Source: Ignavibacteriaceae bacterium (GTDB taxonomy: Bacteria > Bacteroidota > Ignavibacteria > Ignavibacteriales > Ignavibacteriaceae). Taken from it: a stretch of DNA of 8,923 bases. Shown one piece after another: positions 1 to 5,305 of this stretch. The translations under genes were made by a program, and so were the position numbers. Below the pieces are notes generated by a model. That model had not been told where the DNA came from and did not search any database. It saw only the letters and a list, made by a program, of their open reading frames with translations. The stretch covers positions 1-8,923 of the forward strand of contig JALONF010000062.1 in assembly GCA_025455085.1 (NCBI GenBank), read 5' to 3'. Each line of letters begins with the position of its first letter. Position 1 is the stretch's first letter.

Positions 1-1959
1 ATCGGATGGACTGATATTAATTATTACTCTTTTAAAAAAAATCTGTCCGTTCTGCCCTGTTATTCCTTTTGCGACAACTTCATAACCGAATTTAGTTTCT
101 CCCGGATTTGGATCAGGCAATCCTTCATTCGTTGGTAAACCGTACGGACGATTTTTTCTAATAAGAAATACATCCATTTGCTCTAGAGGCAGATGAGAAT
201 ATTGTTCTGAATACTTTTCTTCCTTTGATGGCTTAATTGTTGCTTCAAGCTGATAACTTCTTAAGTAAGAAGTGAGCGAGCCAATGTTTTTATTTTCAAA
301 AGGCTGAACGATAATATCTTCATCAGGGCTTGTATAGTACGGATGATCAACAATTAGTCGTGCAACCCTGTAAACATTTCCAATGTATGTATAACAATTT
401 TCTCCTGATGTGCAATTTGATAAAGTTTGATTGGCTTTCATTAGGACCATACTGTCCGGACAGATGTAGTTGAACTGAAAATTACCGTTATAATCTGTTG
501 TTGTGGTTGCCAAGACTTTATTATTGTCGGATGGATTACCGGGAATATTTCCATCATTTAATACTAACGTACCTTGAGGTGCTTCATCAGAATAAGAAGT
601 CCCGGTATGGCTAGTATATTTTAGAATATATTTTACAACAAGTTTTATGTTTGTGTTTGATAAAGACCACTTTTCATTATCCTGCAGATCAGCATATTTA
701 TAACTAAGCTGCCCTGTTACTTTACACCATGCAGGAAGAGTAAATGTGCCGCCGATTTGTGTAAGGCCTCCACCAATAACAACGCTGCCAGATTTATACT
801 TAAACTTCCAGGTTGTGCTTGACTTCAATTCATTATTAGTTGCCGCATCAATTACTTTTACCTGCCAGGCATATTCCTTCCCGATATTGAGATTCAATGG
901 ATTCATCGGCGTAACAGTGTTTGCAGGTGGATCAAGCATTAAACTAAAAATAGGAGAGTTGCTCATTGCAGTTTCAGGTGATTGTCCCTGTAGTATTTCA
1001 CACACCTTCACCAAATATTTTATTGACTCTCCCTGTTTGGGTGTGTAAGTCCATTTGAAAACCGGACTCTTGGTATTTAAGTCAGTATTGTTTTCCGGAG
1101 AAATTAGTGATGGAAAATCAAAGGTGTTTGTTATTATAATAATTGATGGAAGCTTTTTTGCAAAAGTGAATATTTCGCTTTTACCCTGATTCTGTGCAGG
1201 AGGAAATCCAAATTGGTCAAGCGCCTGAACCTGCCAGACATAGGTTTTATTAAAATTGAAAGGAAGTGCGTCAATAGGATAAGTGAAAGTGTTTATATCT
1301 ATCTGGTTATTTATATAATGGGGATAGTTTGCACTTAAAGCTTGTGCTGGAGTTTGCCCTTGCAGTAGCTCAACAATTTTTAAGGTATAATTAATAATAT
1401 AAGCCGGTGGTACTATAACCGGAGTCCATTGAAAAGTTGGATAGGTAATCTCTCCGGGCAATGAGTCCTGGTTTGCCGGATATATAAGATGCGGAGGTTC
1501 CGGATAAATTATTGTGAAGTCAGCACAAACATTAGTAACCAGTATTAATCCATTTAAATCTTCAAGTGTCATGCAGGCAGAATATTTACCCTCGGGCAGC
1601 CTGCCTGTTCGCCTTACCTGGTTTTTCAAAGTAGAATTTGGGAAAGATGCATCATCAAAATCAAAAAGAGAAGTATTATCGAGTACGGTGACCGGTGCTG
1701 AGGATATATTTATCGTATTAGTAACACTTGTAAAAACAAGTCCTTCTGACTGATGAGTAACTGAAGCCTTTATCCGAATATCCTCTCCTCTTCCTGAGTT
1801 ATTAAAGATCGTCATAGATCCTATTGCTGCGGGATTAGTTTCCCAATCACTTATATAAGGTGATGGGAAAGGATTGAGATTCAGAATTGCATTCCAGCCC
1901 TGAGCATTTACTGTGGATGACATTATTATCACAAGAAGAAGAATTATTATTTTTTTCAT
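1..1959 (-). CDS. Large secreted multidomain protein, TANFOR-like N-terminus plus Fn3-like modules (C-terminus missing)
   Basis: The frame is open without a stop from ATG at 1959 to the left edge, giving 653 residues with the 3' end outside the window. Residues 1-19 are a signal peptide (MKK, hydrophobic stretch, VNA before Gln20). Residues about 20-150 are a beta-rich region containing 'LPEGKYSACMTLED' and a closing 'VCADFTI', which resembles the N-terminal TANFOR-type region of large Bacteroidota surface proteins. Two Fn3-like modules follow, about 152-265 and 274-388. Both have 'P..LI.P.N...' openings, an 'FQWTP/FKWTY' core, 'VE/CE-x-LQGQ(T/S)P' and 'YVWQV/YAWQV' strands. Residues about 405-653 contain 'VTGQLSYKYAD' and 'TTDYNGNFQFNYICP', like carboxypeptidase-regulatory beta-sandwich domains. 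AGGA lies six bases before the start. It follows the 2011-2580 gene by 51 bases. Domain names are from memory of sequence patterns; enzymatic activity is not indicated. A surface or matrix role is inference. Confidence 0.85.
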   Translation of the reverse strand, partial: MKKIIILLLVIIMSSTVNAQGWNAILNLNPFPSPYISDWETNPAAIGSMTIFNNSGRGEDIRIKASVTHQSEGLVFTSVTNTINISSAPVTVLDNTSLFDFDDASFPNSTLKNQVRRTGRLPEGKYSACMTLEDLNGLILVTNVCADFTIIYPEPPHLIYPANQDSLPGEITYPTFQWTPVIVPPAYIINYTLKIVELLQGQTPAQALSANYPHYINNQIDINTFTYPIDALPFNFNKTYVWQVQALDQFGFPPAQNQGKSEIFTFAKKLPSIIIITNTFDFPSLISPENNTDLNTKSPVFKWTYTPKQGESIKYLVKVCEILQGQSPETAMSNSPIFSLMLDPPANTVTPMNPLNLNIGKEYAWQVKVIDAATNNELKSSTTWKFKYKSGSVVIGGGLTQIGGTFTLPAWCKVTGQLSYKYADLQDNEKWSLSNTNIKLVVKYILKYTSHTGTSYSDEAPQGTLVLNDGNIPGNPSDNNKVLATTTTDYNGNFQFNYICPDSMVLMKANQTLSNCTSGENCYTYIGNVYRVARLIVDHPYYTSPDEDIIVQPFENKNIGSLTSYLRSYQLEATIKPSKEEKYSEQYSHLPLEQMDVFLIRKNRPYGLPTNEGLPDPNPGETKFGYEVVAKGITGQNGQIFFKRVIINISPSD

Positions 1960-1965
1960 TTCCAA

Positions 1966-1969
1966 TCCT
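1966..1969 (-). promoter_or_regulatory. Ribosome binding site of the large Fn3-like protein
   Basis: On the minus strand AGGA sits six bases before ATG 1959. It supports this start, which is also the one that gives a clean signal peptide. Confidence 0.6.
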
Positions 1970-2010
1970 GATGAATTGTAAAAACCAGACACATTCAAAT
2001 TATACCTCAG

Positions 2011-2580
2011 TTAGAAAAGTTTTTTAACTGCTTGTGCAAGTTGTTTTATCTTTTCGATCGTTGGTTCATCGAGATCGAATTTGTACATGCTAATTATCAT
2101 TTCATAACTCTTATCCCAGTGAACAACAAGTGAGTTGCTTTCCCATTGTGAATAGAAAAAAGCAAAATCACCAAGCCCCTGAACTTTTATATGATTTTGG
2201 AGAGCTTTATCCATTTCAGCATCTATTTCTGCATCCCCGCTCTTGGAGGCAGCAAAAAATTCTTCTGCAGATTGAGGAAATGTTGTTCCTTTAAAGTGTC
2301 TTACAAGAACCGCAACGTGCTGCAAACCTTTATTAGTGTAGTAACCACATTGGGAAACATAGCTGCCTGCAGAAGCATCGACAGTATGGAGTGACGTAGT
2401 AGCTTCCTCAAAGTTAGTCCCCATTATTTTGCCAACCTCTTCTTTGCTAAGAAGTTCGCAAATACTTTTCTCCGGTACGGATGTTTGAGCTGTTTCTTGG
2501 TGCGGTTTATTATCTCCGCAATAAGTTGTAGCAGAAATTAAAAACAATATCGCCACACCAAATAATTTTACTTTAAACAT
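2011..2580 (-). CDS. Small exported protein, DUF3558-like, possible lipoprotein
   Basis: This 189-residue protein has an N-terminal hydrophobic segment (residues 4-18) followed by Cys21 in 'SATTYCGDNK'. That could be a lipoprotein anchor, but Tyr at -1 and Thr at -3 do not fit the usual lipobox, so simple export is equally possible. Residues 23-38 are a polar linker. The mature domain begins 'CELLSKEEVGKIMG' (Cys41) and continues with 'SQCGYYT' (Cys78) and 'HVAVLVRHF'. This order (Cys-x-Leu-Leu, a helix ending in a Gly, a second Cys before an aromatic strand) resembles small exported DUF3558-type proteins of unknown function. Cys41 and Cys78 could form a disulfide. 'GLGDFAFFYSQ' and a C-terminal helix (172-189) complete it. 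The start has AGGAG nine bases upstream. It probably shares a transcript with the gene ending in the left part of the window. The exact function is unknown. Confidence 0.85.
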   Translation of the reverse strand: MFKVKLFGVAILFLISATTYCGDNKPHQETAQTSVPEKSICELLSKEEVGKIMGTNFEEATTSLHTVDASAGSYVSQCGYYTNKGLQHVAVLVRHFKGTTFPQSAEEFFAASKSGDAEIDAEMDKALQNHIKVQGLGDFAFFYSQWESNSLVVHWDKSYEMIISMYKFDLDEPTIEKIKQLAQAVKKLF

Positions 2581-2589
2581 TCCATTGAT

Positions 2590-2594
2590 CTCCT
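2590..2594 (-). promoter_or_regulatory. Ribosome binding site of the DUF3558-like gene
   Basis: Minus-strand AGGAG lies nine bases before ATG 2580, a full-strength Shine-Dalgarno sequence. An overlapping ATG at 2585-2583 is in another frame and is not used. Confidence 0.65.
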
Positions 2595-2613
2595 GTTATT
2601 GTGGTAATGATGA

Positions 2614-2724
2614 TTATTTGTAAAATTTATTATCCTTATTAATCACAAACCATTCTTCTGAAATTTCAAATTCAGTTCCTCCAAACTCTTTCAGAATAAA
2701 GCTAGCAGAAGGAGTAAATTCAAA
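2614..2724 (-). pseudogene. Possible gene remnant or unrecognised very small gene (36 codons, no ATG)
   Basis: After TGA (2727-2725) the minus strand reads 36 sense codons and ends with TAA at 2616-2614. The product includes 'LKEFGGTEFEISEEWFVINK' and then 'DNKFYK', with a composition (Glu/Lys/Phe/Trp, no odd residues) unlike random AT-rich intergenic sequence. No ATG is present and no convincing alternative start with a ribosome binding site is seen, so it looks like the 3' end of a decayed gene. It ends 34 bases before the start codon of the DUF3558-like gene. It may equally be a chance open frame. I do not recognise the family. Confidence 0.3.
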
Positions 2725-2827
2725 TCAATTAATAATTAAACCAATTGATAAGTTTTGTTTTTTACTTTAAACACCAATTTGTTGAAAATACTGCGAGGAA
2801 TTTATTTACTGCTTGCAGGCGGGTCAA

Positions 2828-2843
2828 TCACATAAAGATGTGA
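2828..2843. repeat. Short perfect inverted repeat
   Basis: TCACAT and ATGTGA form a 6-base perfect inverted repeat around a four-base AAAG loop. There is no T-run on either side, so it does not look like a terminator. It could be a small hairpin or a protein-binding site in the leader region; chance is possible in AT-rich DNA. Confidence 0.3.
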
Positions 2844-2865
2844 ATTTCAACCGAGCAATCTAAAA

Positions 2866-2898
2866 TAAAATACTCCCCTGTGGTCTAATTTAGCAGGG
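2866..2898 (-). terminator. Weak candidate terminator after the small T9SS cargo gene
   Basis: On the minus strand CCCTG (2898-2894) can pair with CAGGG (2880-2876). The 13-base loop itself contains the CTAA/TTAG pair, and the stem is followed by GAGTA and a T-rich tail (TTTTATTTTA). The stem is only five base pairs and the T-run is interrupted and offset. It sits 26 bases after the stop codon at 2924, the right place to end the upstream transcription unit. Confidence 0.3.
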
Positions 2899-2923
2899 TA
2901 AAAAATGAATTACTGTGTAATAC

Positions 2924-3667
2924 TTATTTCAGTAAAATCATCTTTTTAGTTTCGACAAAAGTTCCAGCTATAATTGTATAGAAATAAATTCCACTTGCAA
3001 AATTTGATGCTATAAATTTATGCTCATGATATCCCGCTTCTTGAAAATCATCTACCAACGTAGTTACGTAATTTCCAAGAATGTCATATACTTTTAATCT
3101 AATATCACCTGCGACAGGCAATTGATATCTTATTGTTGTAACCGGATTAAAAGGATTAGGAAAGTTCTGTGATAAGTTATAATTATCCGGATATAATTCT
3201 ACCTCTACAACTTCAGAATATTCAAATCTTCCATCTGTGTCTATCTGCTTCAGTCTGTAAAAAAACATGCTTCCGCCTGCAAACAACTCTTTATCACAGT
3301 AATGGTATTTTTTTGGTGAGTTTGAGCTCCCGTTACCTTCAATAAATGCGATAACATTCCACTCACCATCATTTATTTTCCTCTCAACGTCAAAACCGTA
3401 ATTGTCAACCTCTGTTTCTGTTTCCCAGTATAAAATTATACTGTCTTTTGCAGCTTTTGCGTTAAAAATAGTTAATTCAACCGGCAGTGGATCATCACAA
3501 AAAGTTCCATCACCGGAATATGTACCAAGTATGGTTATAAAATCGGCACAAACGTCAGAACCCGTTGTAATCTCAATATGAGTTCCGACAGCATACGTTA
3601 TGGAACTTTGAGCATATAAATGAGAAGATTCAATAATAAATATTAAAAACAAACAACATAGTTTCAT
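2924..3667 (-). CDS. Small T9SS-exported protein: Cys-containing head, Ig/Fn3-like domain, type A sorting domain
   Basis: The protein has 247 residues. Residues 1-19 are a signal peptide ending at 'LYA' before Gln20. Residues 20-60 are a short head with 'GSDVCADFITILGTYSGDGTFC', shown here only to locate Cys40 and Cys57, which may pair. Residues 61-158 start 'LPVELTIFNAKA' and contain 'LYWETETEVDNYGF', 'VERK' and 'FYRLKQIDTDGRFEYS', the standard Ig/Fn3-like domain that precedes many T9SS sorting domains. Residues 164-247 are the type A sorting domain (QNFPNPFNPVTTI, VYDILGNYV, SGIYFY, KKMILLK). This signal directs passage through the T9SS outer-membrane pore, after which it is usually removed. 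No enzymatic domain exists. Its ATG overlaps the stop of the preceding S74 gene (ATGA), which implies translational coupling, with AGGA five bases upstream. It is last in the run of five genes. Confidence 0.92.
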   Translation of the reverse strand: MKLCCLFLIFIIESSHLYAQSSITYAVGTHIEITTGSDVCADFITILGTYSGDGTFCDDPLPVELTIFNAKAAKDSIILYWETETEVDNYGFDVERKINDGEWNVIAFIEGNGSSNSPKKYHYCDKELFAGGSMFFYRLKQIDTDGRFEYSEVVEVELYPDNYNLSQNFPNPFNPVTTIRYQLPVAGDIRLKVYDILGNYVTTLVDDFQEAGYHEHKFIASNFASGIYFYTIIAGTFVETKKMILLK

Positions 3668-5286
3668 TCCAGTCCTACCTCGTTTCCCGTACGGTTAAAG
3701 TCTATAATGTTTTTTTCTGAATTACTCTTCAGTATTCTTATCTGTTCGTATAATTCAATTTTAAGATTTGCCAGTTCAAGTATTTCTTCTTTTACAATTC
3801 TGATCTGGTTTAGCTCTGCTTTCAATTCATCATTTTCCTCTTTCAATTCCTGTATCGCCCTTATCATTGGTGCAAGCAAGTCGTTGTAGCGAAGTTCATA
3901 ATCTCCCTTCTCGGTAACTGTAATCATTGCGGAGTTATCAACGCCTTCATCTTTTAACACTACTTCGATTTCCTGTGCGATTAGTCCATATTCAGTTCTA
4001 TTATTCTCATCATTCTTGCGGGTGTAGGAAACGGGGTTGAGCTTGTTTATAAAATCAAGTCCGAGCTTAACGGGAAGAATATTTTCTTTCCATTTTCTGT
4101 CGCTTGTAATTGTCCAGGCAACCTGCACGCCGGCGTAAGTTATAGACGTGTTACCAATACGAACTTGATTGCTTGCAGTTGCCGTGGGTACTTGTGCATT
4201 GTTGCCGATACCGAGGTTATTACTTCCTGTAGTGAGATTAGAAAGCGCATAATAACCGAACGCTGAGTTATTTTGACCAGTGGTGTTATCCTTAAGAGAA
4301 TAACCTCCGAACGCTGAATTATAACTCGCTGTGTTGGAGTAGAGAGACTGATATCCAAATGCTGAATTCAGTGCGCCCGTTGTATTGGAGTAGAGAGACT
4401 GATATCCGAATGCTGAATTCCAATCGCCACCAATATTGGAGTAAAACGATTGATATCCGAACACTGAATTTTGGAAGCCCGTTGTGTTGGTATAAAGCGA
4501 CTGATATCCAAATGCTGAATTATTATATCCTGTTGTATTTGATACAAGCGAGTAAGATCCAAATGCGGAGTTGTTATCTCCCGAGTTATATTGCAGCGAA
4601 CTAAATCCATATGCTGAATTATCATGACCCGTTGTATTGGAAAAAAGTGACGATATCCCAAACGCCGAATTATTATATCCAGTTGTATTATCATATAATG
4701 AACTTTTCCCTACCGATGTATTATTATTGCCTTCGGTGTTATGATATAAAGCATCTCTGCCAATTGCTGTATTACCAGCTCCGATTGTATTGTTGTATAA
4801 AGAATTATTTCCAAGCGCTGAATTATGATACCCTGTTGTATTGCTGAATAATGACCATCGTCCAACGGAAGTATTACTATACCCTTCTGTGTTTGATCTT
4901 AAGGATGATCTGCCAATAGCAGTATTATAGCTGCCTGTTGTATTGGAAAACAGAGCATCATCACCAATGGCTGTGTTTGAGGAACCAGTCAAGGAGAGGT
5001 TGCCTGAGTTTACACCTAGGAAAGTATTATTGCTACCATAATTATGGATAAAACTATTTCCTCCTTTGAATACGACACCCAGATTAGAACCGGCAGTATT
5101 TTCAAGCCGAAGCGATCTAAGAATATTAACCTGTCCAGTGGATTGACTTAAAGTTAAATAATCATTTGAAGCATCCTTAATTTTGAAAAGCCCGCCTGGT
5201 GCGATTGTATTTGTTATATCCTGAGCTTTGATTATAGCACTAAGAATCAAAAAGATTAGGGCAATTGTTGTGAGAGAATTTTTCAT
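3664..5286 (-). CDS. Secreted repeat protein with endosialidase-type chaperone (peptidase S74) domain, paralog B
   Basis: From ATG 5286 this is 540 residues. Residues 1-21 are a signal peptide ending 'IIKA' before Gln22. Residues 22-86 form a head shared with the preceding gene (QDITNT, GLFKIKDAS, TGQVNIL, RLENT, FIHNYG). A divergent repeat (87-103) leads to 15 core repeats (104-356) of consensus NSAFGYxSLYSNTTGxx, 17 residues each, two of them 16. Residues about 395-485 are the S74 chaperone: 'SDRKWKENI', 'LGLDFINKLNPVSY', 'YGLIAQEIE', 'LRYNDLLAPMIRAIQEL'. In phage endosialidases this domain trimerises, guides folding of a beta fibre and cuts itself off at Ser-Asp. Ser395 and a Lys five residues later (Lys400) are both present. 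A coiled coil follows (about 477-525). No T9SS domain. The frame is also open to ATG 5343 (559 residues, overlapping the upstream gene by 38 bases); I prefer 5286 for its signal peptide, though neither start has a strong ribosome site. A trimeric surface fibre is inference. Confidence 0.9.
   Translation of the reverse strand: MKNSLTTIALIFLILSAIIKAQDITNTIAPGGLFKIKDASNDYLTLSQSTGQVNILRSLRLENTAGSNLGVVFKGGNSFIHNYGSNNTFLGVNSGNLSLTGSSNTAIGDDALFSNTTGSYNTAIGRSSLRSNTEGYSNTSVGRWSLFSNTTGYHNSALGNNSLYNNTIGAGNTAIGRDALYHNTEGNNNTSVGKSSLYDNTTGYNNSAFGISSLFSNTTGHDNSAYGFSSLQYNSGDNNSAFGSYSLVSNTTGYNNSAFGYQSLYTNTTGFQNSVFGYQSFYSNIGGDWNSAFGYQSLYSNTTGALNSAFGYQSLYSNTASYNSAFGGYSLKDNTTGQNNSAFGYYALSNLTTGSNNLGIGNNAQVPTATASNQVRIGNTSITYAGVQVAWTITSDRKWKENILPVKLGLDFINKLNPVSYTRKNDENNRTEYGLIAQEIEVVLKDEGVDNSAMITVTEKGDYELRYNDLLAPMIRAIQELKEENDELKAELNQIRIVKEEILELANLKIELYEQIRILKSNSEKNIIDFNRTGNEVGLE
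3673..3681 (-). promoter_or_regulatory. Ribosome binding site inside the end of the upstream S74 gene
   Basis: The minus strand reads GAGGTAGGA within the last codons of the S74 repeat gene, with AGGA five bases before ATG 3667. With the ATGA stop-start overlap this favours coupled reinitiation. Confidence 0.6.
4219..4977 (-). repeat. Array of 15 in-frame 51-base (17-residue) repeats, paralog B
   Basis: There are fifteen tandem units; thirteen encode 17 residues and two (4573-4620 and 4321-4368) encode 16, each missing exactly one codon. The unit pattern is N-S/T-A/S-hydrophobic-G-x-x-S/A-L-x-x-N-T-T-G-x-x. Regular Gly, Leu and Asn positions suggest one turn of a beta-roll or triple-stranded beta fibre per unit. 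The first six units are of NTAIG/NTSVG/NSALG type, the last nine mainly NSAFG. The units at 4369-4419 and 4321-4368 are nearly identical in DNA. Confidence 0.92.
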
Positions 5287-5305
5287 TATTAGCCAAGTAA
5301 TTAAT

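Larger units (their letters stand above)
2581..2923. other. 343-base intergenic region separating two gene groups
   Basis: This is the only long gap in the window. From right to left on the minus strand it holds a weak terminator-like hairpin, an inverted repeat at 2828-2843, a short CTGC-TT-GCAG palindrome (2809-2818), AT-rich sequence, a 36-codon open stretch and a ribosome binding site. A promoter for the two genes to the left would be expected here. I could not find a sequence fitting either the Bacteroidota -33/-7 pattern or a sigma-70 pair well enough to mark it. Confidence 0.6.

Noticed and set aside
746..1753. Plus-strand open frames 746-1048 and 1514-1753
   Set aside because: They lie antisense within the continuous 653-codon minus-strand gene, which has a signal peptide and recognisable domains; the plus-strand products have none.
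2828..2843. Operator of the CRP/FNR type
   Set aside because: The half-sites are in the reverse order (TCACAT...ATGTGA instead of TGTGA...TCACA) and no regulator gene is nearby.
4359..4847. Long open frames on the plus strand (4359-4604, 4611-4847) and in other minus frames (4140-4358, 4368-4694, 6154-6345)
   Set aside because: They are by-products of a repeat unit length divisible by three; their proteins are low-complexity Ile/Arg/Tyr-rich and they lie wholly within the S74 genes.
4219..4977. Regular 51-base repeats that could suggest a CRISPR array or non-coding satellite
   Set aside because: The units are directly tandem without unique spacers, stay in frame and encode a conserved 17-residue protein motif.
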